64,000 nucleotides of DNA from Flavobacterium sp. HSC-32F16 (GTDB lineage Bacteria; Bacteroidota; Bacteroidia; Flavobacteriales; Flavobacteriaceae), in the NCBI RefSeq assembly GCF_024171645.1, contig NZ_JALKAC010000007.1:186001-250000 (forward strand), in the 5' to 3' direction. The notes under the pieces are model-generated. The model did no database searches and had not been told where the DNA came from. It saw only the letters and a program-made list of their open reading frames with translations. Shown piece by piece: positions 42,557 to 51,931 of this stretch (positions are counted from its first letter, which is position 1; each line of letters begins with the position of its first letter). The position numbers and the translations under genes were made by a program.

Positions 42557-45500
42557 ACTTATTGATGAGATATAATGGATACTTTCTTCGTCTTCAGGAT
42601 CTAAAGAAACAGATTGTGTCGATGTTTTTTCTTGTGCCCACGCAAATATCTGCGGAAGGATTAATAATACGGCAAAAGTAGAAAATAATAAGCCGCCAAT
42701 AACCGCTCTTCCTAACGGAGAAACCTGATCGCCTCCTTCGCCGTGACCAATTGCCATTGGTAACATTCCTGCAATCATCGCAACCGAAGTCATGATAATT
42801 GGACGAAGACGCAATGCAGCTGCTTCACGTGCAGATTCTAAGGCATTTCCGTTTATTTTTCGAAGCTGTTCGGCATTCGTAACCAATAAAACGGCATTGG
42901 CAATAGAAACTCCAACCGACATGATGATTCCCATATACGATTGTAAATTCAACGTTGAACCTGTGATCGTAAGCATTAATAAAGATCCTAAAACTACCGC
43001 AGGAACTGTCGTTAAAATAATCAGCGAAACTTTAAACGATTGGAAATTAGCAGCCAACATTAAGAAGATTACAAAAATGGCAACCAATAATCCTGTTTGC
43101 AAACTGCTTAATGTTTCGGTCAATACAGTACTTAGTCCAATTGGCGTAATAAACAAACCACGAGGTAATTCGCCCAAAGCGCTAATTGTTTTGCCTACAT
43201 CTTTTGTAGCCGTACCTAAATCGGTTTGGTAGATGTTTGCTGTAACGGTAATGTATGGCATGGCTCCTAAATTGTCATTTTCACCGCTTACAAATCCCGG
43301 TGTAATTTTGGCAACGTCGCTTAAAACAGGACGAAGCGAATTTTTTAATACTGGAATTTCTCCAATATCGGTTTTACTTTTCATTTTGTTTAACGGAACT
43401 TGAACCTGAACAGAATACGATAATCCTGCTTTTTCATCGACCCAGTTATTTTTTTCGGTATAACGTGAAGATGAGGTTGAAGCAACCAATGAACGCGAAA
43501 TATCATTCATATCAACTCCTAATTCGGCAGCACGGGTTCTGTCAATATCAATATTCATTGCTGGATAATGAATGGGCTGACCAATCTGCACGTCTCTGAA
43601 ATACGAAATTGCTTTTAGTTTGTCTACAATTTGAGTAGCGTATAATTCATTTCGTTTTTTGTCTTTTCCGGCCACTCGAATCTCAATTGGAGTAGGAGAA
43701 CCTTGGCTTAAAACTTTGTCTGTCAATTCGATTGGCTCAAAAGAAAGTTTAGTATCTGGCAATACTTTTTTCAGTCTTGCTCTAAATTCATCTTTAAAAT
43801 CATCCATATCTTCGTGATAGTCTTTTAAACTCACTTGAAAAACCGCTTCGTGAGAGCCTGCCATGAACAAATAAATCGGGTTGATCGAGAATAGAGAAGG
43901 GTGCTGACCGACATAAACAGATGTGATTCCGATATGGTCTTTACCCACCATTTTTTCCAATTCTTTTAAAACAATTCTGGCTTGTTCTTCTGTTCTTTCC
44001 AGACGCGTTCCGTCAACAGCGCGCATTCTCAACTGAAACTGACTTGAATTAGTTCTTGGGAAAACATCTTTTCCGATAAATCCAATAAACAGAACAGCCA
44101 AAAGAATTGAACCACTTAAATAAATAATTGTAGTCGCTTTTTTATGAACAAACAAACGATCTAAAGTTCGCATGAAACGAATCTTGAAACGTTCGAATCC
44201 ACTAATTTTTCCGTTGTTGTTGGTATCGTCTTTTTCTACATAACCTTTTTTCTGAGTAATCAGATTTTGCTCCGATTCTGGAGTGATACCGCTATCGTTA
44301 AATTCGGCTTCATCATCTGTAATATTCGGTTCGTGTTCGTGTTTTGCATGAGCTTTCATCATCCAGTTGGCCATTACAGGAACAAATGTCTGCGAAAGCA
44401 AGAATGAAATCACCATTGAAAATCCAATTGCCAAAGCCAACGGCAAGAACAACGCTCCCGGAATACCAACCATGGTAAATGCTGGTGCAAATACGGCTAG
44501 AATACAAAGTAAAATCAATAATTTAGGCAAAGCGATTTCCTGACAGGCATCCCAAATGGCGAGTGCCTTGGGTTTTCCCATGTCGAGATGCTGGTGAATA
44601 TTTTCGATCGTTACCGTACTTTCATCCACCAAAATACCAATTGCAAGAGCCAATCCTGAAAGAGACATTAAGTTGATCGTTTGTCCGAATAATTTAAGGA
44701 ATAAAACTCCAGAAATAATCGAAATCGGAATCGTCATAATTACAATTAAAGCCGCACGACGGTCTCCCAAGAATAATAAAACCATTAAACCTGTAAGAAC
44801 CGCACCGATAATTCCCTCTGTAATCAAACTTTTAACCGAGTTGATTACATAAACCGATTGGTCAAATTCATACGTAATGTTTACATCTTCAGGAAGTGTG
44901 CTCTGAATTTTAGGCAATTCTGATTTTAATTTCTGAACCACATCCCAAGTCGAAGCGTCTCCCGCTTTTGCAATACTAATGTAAACCGAACGTTTTCCGT
45001 TTACCAAAGCATAACCTGCCGTAATATCAGCACCGTCTTTTACAGACGCAACATCGCCTAATTTTAAGTTTTGAACACCGCCTTTGAATAACGGAATTTG
45101 TTCAAAATCTTTAACTTCTTTAATCGTATTATTGGTTGGCGTAATATAGTTTTTGTCGCCCATACGCACGTTTCCAGATGGAGCCGTTTGGTTGTTCAAA
45201 CGAATCGCATCTACGATTTGGTCTGGCGTCATATTATGAGAACGCAATAAATCTGGATCAACGTTTACCTCAATAGTTCTTGGGCTTCCGCCGAAAGGTG
45301 CTGGCGATAATAAACCTGGAATTGCCGTAAACGAAGCACGAACATAAACGTTGGCTAAATCCTGTAATTCGTTGTTTGAACGTATTTTACTGCTCAAAAC
45401 CAATTGACCAATTGGAAGTGAAGAAGCATCAAAACGGATGATAAAAGGAGGCTGTGTTCCCGGAGGAAAAGCCGCTTGAATTCTGTTCGAAAGCGCACTT

Positions 45501-45823
45501 AACTCGGCAGCAGCCTGAGCCATGTTGGTTCCTTCATAATAGGTTAATTTCATAATCATTAACCCCTGAATATTTTTGGTTTCTACCGATTTGATACCAT
45601 TCGAAAAAGGTAAAACATTCACGTAGTTTTTGGCAAAATAAGCCTCCATTTGGTCTGGCGTATACCCTCCAAACGGATGTGCAATATAGATAACCGGCAA
45701 ATTCATTTTTGGCAGAATGTCTACCTTAATGTCTTTGATGGCACCAATTCCGAAGAAAAATAGACCCGCAACCAATACTAATATGGAAATGGGTTTGCGG
45801 AGTGCAAAACGTATTAAATTCAT
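42533..45823 (-). CDS. RND efflux pump (HAE-like, unusual relay residues)
   Basis: 1096 aa, 12 predicted helices with two large loops. N-terminus MNLIRFALRKPISILVLVAG and PDQMEAYFAKNYVNVLPFSNGIKSVE are typical of Bacteroidota multidrug-type RND proteins. TM4 reads LAIGILVDESTVTIENIHQH, so D400 is kept but the second acidic residue is E401, and the TM10 helix reads GVSIANAVLLVTNAE, without the usual lysine. A polar insert near residue ~500-550 (HEPNITDDEAEFNDSG...) is cytoplasmic. The start lies 12 bases after the channel gene. Confidence 0.93.
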   Translation of the reverse strand: MNLIRFALRKPISILVLVAGLFFFGIGAIKDIKVDILPKMNLPVIYIAHPFGGYTPDQMEAYFAKNYVNVLPFSNGIKSVETKNIQGLMIMKLTYYEGTNMAQAAAELSALSNRIQAAFPPGTQPPFIIRFDASSLPIGQLVLSSKIRSNNELQDLANVYVRASFTAIPGLLSPAPFGGSPRTIEVNVDPDLLRSHNMTPDQIVDAIRLNNQTAPSGNVRMGDKNYITPTNNTIKEVKDFEQIPLFKGGVQNLKLGDVASVKDGADITAGYALVNGKRSVYISIAKAGDASTWDVVQKLKSELPKIQSTLPEDVNITYEFDQSVYVINSVKSLITEGIIGAVLTGLMVLLFLGDRRAALIVIMTIPISIISGVLFLKLFGQTINLMSLSGLALAIGILVDESTVTIENIHQHLDMGKPKALAIWDACQEIALPKLLILLCILAVFAPAFTMVGIPGALFLPLALAIGFSMVISFLLSQTFVPVMANWMMKAHAKHEHEPNITDDEAEFNDSGITPESEQNLITQKKGYVEKDDTNNNGKISGFERFKIRFMRTLDRLFVHKKATTIIYLSGSILLAVLFIGFIGKDVFPRTNSSQFQLRMRAVDGTRLERTEEQARIVLKELEKMVGKDHIGITSVYVGQHPSLFSINPIYLFMAGSHEAVFQVSLKDYHEDMDDFKDEFRARLKKVLPDTKLSFEPIELTDKVLSQGSPTPIEIRVAGKDKKRNELYATQIVDKLKAISYFRDVQIGQPIHYPAMNIDIDRTRAAELGVDMNDISRSLVASTSSSRYTEKNNWVDEKAGLSYSVQVQVPLNKMKSKTDIGEIPVLKNSLRPVLSDVAKITPGFVSGENDNLGAMPYITVTANIYQTDLGTATKDVGKTISALGELPRGLFITPIGLSTVLTETLSSLQTGLLVAIFVIFLMLAANFQSFKVSLIILTTVPAVVLGSLLMLTITGSTLNLQSYMGIIMSVGVSIANAVLLVTNAEQLRKINGNALESAREAAALRLRPIIMTSVAMIAGMLPMAIGHGEGGDQVSPLGRAVIGGLLFSTFAVLLILPQIFAWAQEKTSTQSVSLDPEDEESIHYISSISKSKVGKS

Positions 45824-45835
45824 TAGACGTTATAA

Positions 45836-47218
45836 TTAAAATTCATTTATAAATAAGTCAAAATTGCCCGTTGCGGCTACTTTCAGTAAGAACGACTGCC
45901 ATACATTATTGTTGACAATATCACGGTCGATTTCGGCACGGTTTAAAACATACATCGTTTGTGTCAAATCGGTCAGATCGGTTAAACCGTTTTTGTATAA
46001 AGTCGATTTCTGAATGTAAGCTCTTTTTGCCGCGTCAACCTGAATCGGCGCTTCGGCATAATTTTCTAACGTAATTTTGATCTTATCTTCGGCAAAATTC
46101 AATTGCGATTTCAATTCTCTATCTGCCTGATTGTATTCTTCCTGCAAAGCTTGAGAAACAAATTTCTGAGCGCTCACTTGTTTGCTTGATCTAAAAGGTG
46201 TGGTTAAATTCCACGTAATTCCAACTCCAATTAAATAGTTGGTACGATCTGGATTTACGCCATCCCAATAATTTCTGCTAAAAGCAGTTTGATCTGACGC
46301 ATAAGTATTGTCAAATCCTGAAGCTCTGGTTTGTAAAACTCCAAAAGCACTCATCGTTGGATAGTAAAAACGTTTGAATAATTTAACCTGCTGATTGCTG
46401 TAATCGATTTTCGTTTTATACAATTGTAATAACGGATGAAGACTGTCGTTTGTCGCATTTCCTTGAATCAATTCTTTCGGAATCTGCGTTACAAAAAGCG
46501 TATCTGCAACAAAATCCTGCGGCGCAACGCCCATTAAATCGACTAATTTGTTGTTTTGTTCTTTAACGAAATTCTTTGCTAAATTTAAAGCAATTTTTGC
46601 TTTTGAAACTTCGGCTGTAGCCAATGTAGAATCGACTCCGGCTAACAATCCGTTTTTAACTCTTGCGGCGGCTGTTCTTTTAAAAACTTCAGCACGGTTA
46701 AGGTTTTTTTGCTGTGAAATCAATAAGCGCTGGCTTGCCAAAAGATTTAAATAAGCCGCCGAAATTTTGATTTCCTGCTGGAATTTTTCCTGCTCTAAAT
46801 CTTTTTCTTTAGCCTGAACATCAATTTTAGATAAATTGATTTTTTCCTGTGTTTTTCCGAAGGTGAAAAAATCCCAGTTCATGTTGACTAAATAAAGCGC
46901 ACCAAACGCCGAATTCCAGTTTTGTTCAGGAAGAGGTAGACCTGATGAAGCAACTCCTAAACCTCCAAAACCATAAAGCGGTCCGTTTTGTCCGTTTACC
47001 GTTCCGTAATCCTGCTGTGCCGATAAATTCAAGTTTGGCAGATAATCACGACGAGATTGTTTTAGAGTCTCTTTTGATGCATTGGTGTAATTGTTTTTTG
47101 CCCGGATAGAACCGTAGTTTTCAAGACCTGTTTTTACTGCTTCTTTTAAAGACAGGTTTTGAGCGTAACCAATTGAGGCAAAAATCAAAAATAATAAGGT
47201 AATTTTTTTGAAATACAT
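45836..47218 (-). CDS. TolC-like outer-membrane channel (third pump)
   Basis: I chose ATG at 47218, which gives a clean signal peptide MYFKKITLLFLIFASIGYAQ; the longer reading from 47320 would start in the regulatory palindrome region. About 460 aa with OEP repeats: LKEAVKTGLENYGSIRAKNNYTNASKETLKQSRRDYLPNLNLSAQ and the C-terminal half ITWNLTTPFRSSKQVSAQKFVSQALQEEYNQADRELKSQL. First gene of the operon, divergent from lytS. Confidence 0.92.
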   Translation of the reverse strand: MYFKKITLLFLIFASIGYAQNLSLKEAVKTGLENYGSIRAKNNYTNASKETLKQSRRDYLPNLNLSAQQDYGTVNGQNGPLYGFGGLGVASSGLPLPEQNWNSAFGALYLVNMNWDFFTFGKTQEKINLSKIDVQAKEKDLEQEKFQQEIKISAAYLNLLASQRLLISQQKNLNRAEVFKRTAAARVKNGLLAGVDSTLATAEVSKAKIALNLAKNFVKEQNNKLVDLMGVAPQDFVADTLFVTQIPKELIQGNATNDSLHPLLQLYKTKIDYSNQQVKLFKRFYYPTMSAFGVLQTRASGFDNTYASDQTAFSRNYWDGVNPDRTNYLIGVGITWNLTTPFRSSKQVSAQKFVSQALQEEYNQADRELKSQLNFAEDKIKITLENYAEAPIQVDAAKRAYIQKSTLYKNGLTDLTDLTQTMYVLNRAEIDRDIVNNNVWQSFLLKVAATGNFDLFINEF

Positions 47219-47254
47219 AAACTCAAGGTGTAATATAAATAGTTTTTGATGAAA

Positions 47255-47262
47255 CAAATTTA
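47255..47262 (-). promoter_or_regulatory. -7 box TAAATTTG of the third RND operon
   Basis: TAnnTTTG match on the minus strand, 37 bases before the ATG at 47218. No good TTG is found at -33, which fits a promoter that needs an activator; the palindrome at 47310-47336 lies about 50-75 bases upstream of the expected transcription start. Confidence 0.6.
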
Positions 47263-47309
47263 TTTCTCTTACGCTGATAAAAGTCAGGTTAAGTGATGTA
47301 CTGCAATTA

Positions 47310-47336
47310 AAAATGACCAATTCAATTGGTCATTTT
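47310..47336. promoter_or_regulatory. 27-base perfect palindrome in the efflux/lytS divergent region
   Basis: Arms AAAATGACCAATT and AATTGGTCATTTT around a central C (47323). It lies between the divergent pump operon and LytS/LytTR genes, at activator distance from the pump promoter. It is not a terminator for any gene here and has the form of an operator. Confidence 0.75.
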
Positions 47337-47392
47337 AAAGAATTATTAATTAAATATTTGTCCGTACTTTGTAAACTATTTAAGTTAAAAAA

Positions 47393-48439
47393 ATGAGCAT
47401 AAAATTTGATAATATACTGGATAACAAATGGTGGCAGGAAATTGCCGTCGTCGGGTTTTCCTTTACGATTTACACCTTAAAAAACGACTGGATGTTATTT
47501 AGTTCATTAACTTCCGTTTTAATGGGCATTTTTTTCTACTTCATTCTTTACATGCACGCTCAGTTTAATCGTTTTTTTCTTCTTCCAATATTATTTAAAA
47601 CACGCCGTCCCGCAACTTATATATTCTTAACGCTTTTTGGAGTTTTTGTTTTCTCGATTGTTTTATATGAGATTACGATGCTCAATATGTTCAGCAATTG
47701 CCATTTGTATCAAAACTCGCATCAGCGAAGTTACATGTACCAATTGGCGAGCGTTTTAGGAACTTTGGTTTGTATTTTGAGTCCCATTATTGTTTTTAAA
47801 TTTTATAGAATCCACAGAAAACGTACCGAAGAAGCTTTGCTTTTTAATCAAATGCAGCTGAATTCTTTAAAAGGACAATTGAATCCGCATTTTTTATTTA
47901 ATACCTTTAATACGCTTTACGGAATTAGTTTAGAATTTCCGGACAGAACACCGGATTTGATCATGAAGGTTTCACAGCTAATGCGTTATCAATTAGAAAG
48001 TAACAGCAAACAATGTGTATCTTTAGAAGATGAATTGGAATTTATAAACAGTTACGTTCAGCTCGAAAAAGAACGGGTTGGCTATCGATGCGATATTACT
48101 TTTGATTCTAAAGTAGACAATCAAAATGCTTATAAAATCTCGCCGATGCTTTTAATTGCTTTTATTGAAAATGCTTTTAAACACGGAACCTGCGCCATCG
48201 AAAAATGTTTTGTTCAGATTTTTATAACCGTTGAAGACGGACAGCTTCATCTTCATGTTGTAAATTCTATTCCGAAGAAAACAGAAGTGGTTTCTACTAA
48301 AATTGGTCTGAAAAATACAATTGAAAGACTGAATTTGATTTTCGGAAAAAACTACAATCTCGATATTCAGGATAATAAAAATACGTATATAGTTGATTTA
48401 AAACTGCAGCTGAAAAGATTTGCTAATGAGAGATCCTAA
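47393..48439 (+). CDS. LytS-type sensor histidine kinase
   Basis: 348 aa. Four hydrophobic segments (residues ~16-35, 38-56, 76-98, 118-138), then the His_kinase (PF06580) domain with H166 in GQLNPHFLFNTFNTLYGIS, PDLIMKVSQLMRYQLES, and the ATPase NISPMLL/IENAFKHG region. Short periplasmic loops suggest that it senses a membrane or intramembrane signal. Overlaps the LytTR regulator gene; the pair is divergent from the third RND operon. Confidence 0.93.
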   Translation: MSIKFDNILDNKWWQEIAVVGFSFTIYTLKNDWMLFSSLTSVLMGIFFYFILYMHAQFNRFFLLPILFKTRRPATYIFLTLFGVFVFSIVLYEITMLNMFSNCHLYQNSHQRSYMYQLASVLGTLVCILSPIIVFKFYRIHRKRTEEALLFNQMQLNSLKGQLNPHFLFNTFNTLYGISLEFPDRTPDLIMKVSQLMRYQLESNSKQCVSLEDELEFINSYVQLEKERVGYRCDITFDSKVDNQNAYKISPMLLIAFIENAFKHGTCAIEKCFVQIFITVEDGQLHLHVVNSIPKKTEVVSTKIGLKNTIERLNLIFGKNYNLDIQDNKNTYIVDLKLQLKRFANERS

Positions 48440-49124
48440 AAAATGCATAATTGTTGATGATGAGCCCGCTGCGCATTATGTTTTAGTTAATTATATAAAA
48501 CAGAATCCGCAGTTAGAATTGGTTTTTCAAGGCTATAACGGCATTGAAGCGATGGATTATCTAAGAGAAAATAAAGTCGATTTAATGTTTCTGGATATTA
48601 ATATGCCGGAGATTTCCGGAATGGAATTATTAAAAATCATTCCCAATCATCCTAAAACAATTCTAACAACTGCTTATTCTGAATTTGCGCTTGAAAGTTA
48701 TGATTACGGGGTGATTGATTATTTATTAAAACCCATTTATTTTCCGAGATTTTTAAAAGCAATTGATCGTTTTTTTTCGACAGAAGCAGTAAAAGGAAAA
48801 GAAGATGAAATTGATATAAACGCAGTAAAAGTAAAAGTAGACGGCTATTTTATTGAAATAGAATTAGACCAGCTTTTATTTGCACAGAGTTTTGGGAATT
48901 ATGTCAAACTGCACACAACCAAACGAACTTATCTGGCATCCATCACGACAACTGAGTTCGAAAAATGCCTGCCGGAGAAAAATTTTATGCGTATTCATAA
49001 ATCTTATATTGTGGCTCTGGATAAAATTGAAGCGGCAGAAAAAGATTTTGTGGTCATTAAAAATGAAAAATTACCTATTGGAATAACCTACAAAAGGGAA
49101 TTAACCGACAGGTTAAAAAAGTAA
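48426..49124 (+). CDS. LytTR response regulator
   Basis: About 232 aa from the ATG at 48426 (an upstream TTG at 48420 is in frame but less likely). Receiver with D57 (D59 in the longer reading) in VDLMFLDINMPEISGMELL, then a LytTR DNA-binding domain: KVDGYFIEIELDQLLFAQSFGNYVKLHTTKRTYL, FMRIHKSYIVAL, LPIGITYKREL. LytTR proteins bind direct repeats; the neighbouring palindrome does not have that form, so the target remains open. Probable regulator of the divergent pump. Confidence 0.93.
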   Translation: MRDPKKCIIVDDEPAAHYVLVNYIKQNPQLELVFQGYNGIEAMDYLRENKVDLMFLDINMPEISGMELLKIIPNHPKTILTTAYSEFALESYDYGVIDYLLKPIYFPRFLKAIDRFFSTEAVKGKEDEIDINAVKVKVDGYFIEIELDQLLFAQSFGNYVKLHTTKRTYLASITTTEFEKCLPEKNFMRIHKSYIVALDKIEAAEKDFVVIKNEKLPIGITYKRELTDRLKK

Positions 49125-49214
49125 TATTATTTTTAATAAAAAATATTTGATATTTATTTTAAAAGTAATACTTTTAGTATGAGGTTTTCGATTCTCAATT
49201 TAAATATTAAGGTC

Positions 49215-49673
49215 ATGAAAAACGTATTCTTACTTATAGTTTTATTCTGGAGCAGTTTTATAATTGGACAAAATACTATTGTAACGCCGCCAGAAAAAGT
49301 GAGGTTTACTTTTGAAAAAGAATATCCAAATAAAACAGCCGTCTGGTCTTTAAAATATGTTGGAGATGATGATGACGAAATTAGATACGAAGCGAAGTTT
49401 AATGCAGATAAAAATACCAAAGCCCTTGCGGTTTATGATAATCTGGGAGTTTTAAAAGCATACGAACAGCAAATTCCGTTAAGTAAACTGCCTGTTAAAG
49501 CACAGAGTTATTTAAAGAAAAATTATCCTGCCAAAGCCATAAAAGAAATAGCAGTTGTGGTAGATGATAAAAGCAAAACTACCTATGAAGTAGGTGTAGA
49601 AAAAGATTCAAAATTCTACGATGTTGTTTTTGATAAAAACGGCGGATTTGATGTCTCAATCCAAAAAGACTAA
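49215..49673 (+). CDS. exported PepSY-like protein
   Basis: About 152 aa from ATG 49215 (MKNVFLLIVLFWSSFIIGQ signal peptide). Two repeats of the Bacteroidota PepSY-like (DUF2874) module: VRFTFEKEYPNKTAVWSLKYV...IRYEAKFNADKNTKALAVYDNLGVLKAYEQQI and AQSYLKKNYPAKAIKEIAVVVDDKSKTTYEVGVEKDSKFYDVVFDKNGGF. Periplasmic, probably a regulator or inhibitor. It follows the LytTR gene by 90 bases in the same direction and may be a target of it. Confidence 0.82.
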   Translation: MKNVFLLIVLFWSSFIIGQNTIVTPPEKVRFTFEKEYPNKTAVWSLKYVGDDDDEIRYEAKFNADKNTKALAVYDNLGVLKAYEQQIPLSKLPVKAQSYLKKNYPAKAIKEIAVVVDDKSKTTYEVGVEKDSKFYDVVFDKNGGFDVSIQKD

Positions 49674-49712
49674 AAAAAGAGTACTTACTAATTCAATTAT
49701 ATTTGAAACGGC

Positions 49713-49747
49713 AAACCCGATAAGTTTTTTTAAAGCTTATCGGGTTT
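49713..49747 (+). terminator. terminator after the PepSY-like gene
   Basis: AAACCCGATAAG / CTTATCGGGTTT perfect stem followed by TGTTTTTAGTTTTTTTG, 40 bases after the stop. Confidence 0.85.
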
Positions 49748-49794
49748 TGTTTTTAGTTTTTTTGTTTCAGGTTGATGCTCTTTGTGTATTTTAA

Positions 49795-49905
49795 CCGCAA
49801 AGTGCGCAAGGTTTTTTTCTAAGATTTATGCATAAACGCAAAGTTCGCAAAGCTTTGTCAGAGAACTTTGCGATCCTTGCGCAAACCTTAGCGTTCTTTT
49901 CGGTT
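49795..49905. repeat. inverted-repeat element, AACCGCAAAG type
   Basis: Outer arms AACCGCAAAGTGCGCAAGG and, inverted, CCTTAGCGTTCTTTTCGGTT; inner perfect arms CGCAAAGTTC / GAACTTTGCG. It folds into a long hairpin between convergent genes and is followed by the tandem CCACCAACCAT repeat. Distantly like the GCCACGAAGG family. Confidence 0.75.
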
Positions 49906-49939
49906 AAACCACCAACCATCAACCACCAACCATCAACAA

Positions 49940-50704
49940 TTAAAGCATCATTCCGCCAGAAGCTTCAATTCTTTGTGCGTTTATCCAGCGCGCATCTTCG
50001 GTACATAAAAAGGCAACAACGCCGCCAATATCATCAGGTAATCCAACTCTTCCTAAAGCTGTTACAGAAGCAATTTGCTGGTTCATTTGCTCATTGTCAC
50101 GAACCACTCCGCCGCCAAAATCAGTTTCAATAGCGCCTGGAGCGACTACATTTACTCTGATTTTTCTTGCACCCAATTCTTTCGCCTGATATTTTGTTAA
50201 GGTTTCAATTGCCCCTTTCATCGAAGCATAAGCTGCATAACCAGGGAATGAAAATCTTGCTAAACCGGTAGAAATGTTTACAATTCCGCCGCCGTCATTC
50301 ATCACGTTCAATCCTTTTTGAGTTAAGAAAAACGGTCCTTTGAATTGAATATTAGTCAATTGATCAAATTCAGCTTCTGTTGTTCCAATGAAAGAATTGT
50401 GAATTCCGATTCCGGCATTGTTTACTAAAAAGTCAAATTTATCGGTTTTAAAAGTGCTTTTTAAAGTTGCTTCTACTTCGTTAAAGAAAGAATCAAAAGT
50501 TCCAGATTCAGCAACGTTCAATTGAAGAGAAGCCGCTTTCTGACCTAAATTTTCGATTTCTTTTACCACTAAATCAGCTTCTTCTTTTTTACTGTTGTAA
50601 GTAATAATTACGTCGATACCTTTTTTTGCAATTGCAATTGCCATATTTTTTCCTAAACCTCTGCTGCCACCTGTAACAAGAGCTATTTTTGTATTTACTG
50701 CCAT
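49940..50704 (-). CDS. SDR-family oxidoreductase
   Basis: 254 aa classical short-chain dehydrogenase: cofactor loop TGGSRGLG (11-18), NNAG (95-98), catalytic S145, Y159 and K163 (YAAYASMKGAIE), and GRVGLPDDIGGVVAFLCTEDARWINAQRIEASGG at the C-terminus. NADP preference is suggested by the Arg in the glycine loop. FabG-like, substrate unknown. Single gene. Confidence 0.93.
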   Translation of the reverse strand: MAVNTKIALVTGGSRGLGKNMAIAIAKKGIDVIITYNSKKEEADLVVKEIENLGQKAASLQLNVAESGTFDSFFNEVEATLKSTFKTDKFDFLVNNAGIGIHNSFIGTTEAEFDQLTNIQFKGPFFLTQKGLNVMNDGGGIVNISTGLARFSFPGYAAYASMKGAIETLTKYQAKELGARKIRVNVVAPGAIETDFGGGVVRDNEQMNQQIASVTALGRVGLPDDIGGVVAFLCTEDARWINAQRIEASGGMML

Positions 50705-50790
50705 TTTTATAATTGTTAATTGTGAATTATTTGTTGTTGTTTTTCTGTCAGTCTGAGCGAAGTCGAAGACCTATACGATATGATTATTTT

Positions 50791-50972
50791 TAAACACATA
50801 GAAACATAGATTTTATTTTGATTTGAAAAGATTGTAAAAAGAAACTAGTTTCTAACACATAGTAATGTGAGATTTAGATAAATTAAGTTTTTTTTTAGCT
50901 GCATTTCTATGTTTGTTTTAATAAATGAAATGCCTTTTATGTGTTTACAATAGCTATGTTTCTATGTGTTTA
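50791..50972. repeat. MITE-like element with 19-base perfect inverted ends
   Basis: Ends TAAACACATAGAAACATAG (50791-50809) and its exact reverse complement (50954-50972), about 180 bases in all, AT-rich inside, with no ORF. It fills nearly the whole gap between two SDR genes. Confidence 0.85.
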
Positions 50973-50982
50973 AAAATTAATT

Positions 50983-51708
50983 TCAGTTACCGTGTAATGC
51001 GTTAAATGACGCTTTTAATTCTGGAACGCTTGCATTTAATCTCGTCTCGCTGGTTCCAAAAGTCAATTCTTGTCTTCCTTCTTTTAATTGTTCAAAAATA
51101 GATTCGATAAAACTGCTAACGCTTGGATGTGCGTCGTGAAGACCAATTCCGCCTAAATCTGTGTTTAGTGCAGGTGGAATAATTTCGATTACTTCGATAT
51201 TTTTTTCTTTTAATAAATGACGAAGTGAAAGCGTAAACGATCTGAAAAATGCTTTTGTAGCCGAATAAACTGGAACTTTTGCAAAAGGTGAAAATGCGAG
51301 TCCGGAAGTAACATTCATTACCGTTTTTAAAGATTTTAACTGAATAAATAAAGAAGTTAAATGCAATGGAGCTTCGATATTTGTGTTTAACTCAGCTTTC
51401 ATGCTTTCGTAGAAATTGTCATCAGTTATTGAAATCCAGTTTTGAATTCCTGCATTATTGATTAATACATTTAAATCAGGATGATTTTCAGAAATCCATT
51501 CGTAAAGTGCAATGCGCTCTTTTTCAATTGACAAGTCACAGATTTTTGTAATAACCGAAGGAAATTTTGCTTTTACTTCGTTTAAAACTGATTCTCTTCT
51601 GCCACAGATAATCACAATATTGTTTTCCTGAATAAATCGTTCGGTAAGTCCAAATCCGATACCGCTTGCTCCTCCAGTTATTAGTATTTTGTTGTTTGAT
51701 AAATTCAT
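50983..51708 (-). CDS. DltE-like short-chain dehydrogenase
   Basis: 241 aa. TGGASGIG (11-18), NNAG (84-87), S135, Y148 and K152 (YSATKAFFRSFTLSLRHLL), IEIIPPALNTDLGG. The pattern VMNVTSGLAFSPFAKVPVYSATKAF matches DltE-like SDRs. Divergent relationship to nothing; followed at the 3' side by the MITE-like element. The AraC regulator gene upstream (223 bases) could control it. Confidence 0.92.
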   Translation of the reverse strand: MNLSNNKILITGGASGIGFGLTERFIQENNIVIICGRRESVLNEVKAKFPSVITKICDLSIEKERIALYEWISENHPDLNVLINNAGIQNWISITDDNFYESMKAELNTNIEAPLHLTSLFIQLKSLKTVMNVTSGLAFSPFAKVPVYSATKAFFRSFTLSLRHLLKEKNIEVIEIIPPALNTDLGGIGLHDAHPSVSSFIESIFEQLKEGRQELTFGTSETRLNASVPELKASFNALHGN

Positions 51709-51931
51709 CTTTTCGATCTTTTAAATTGATAAGACAAAGGTAGGAGTGAAGTAGAGATGGGAAATTGTAAATATCAAACCGATGTTTGCGAAATTCAAAT
51801 CACGAGTGATAAATTCAAAATTTTTAAATTGCTTCGCCTGTTCGCTATCGCTCGAGTCCAAATTCCAATAACGTTGCGCTGAAACTTTGACAAAGTTCTC
51901 GAAACCTGAAACCTGAAACCTGAAACAAAAA

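Noticed and set aside
49828-50133. 101-codon plus-strand frame
   Set aside because: Starts inside an inverted-repeat element and then runs antisense through the SDR gene.
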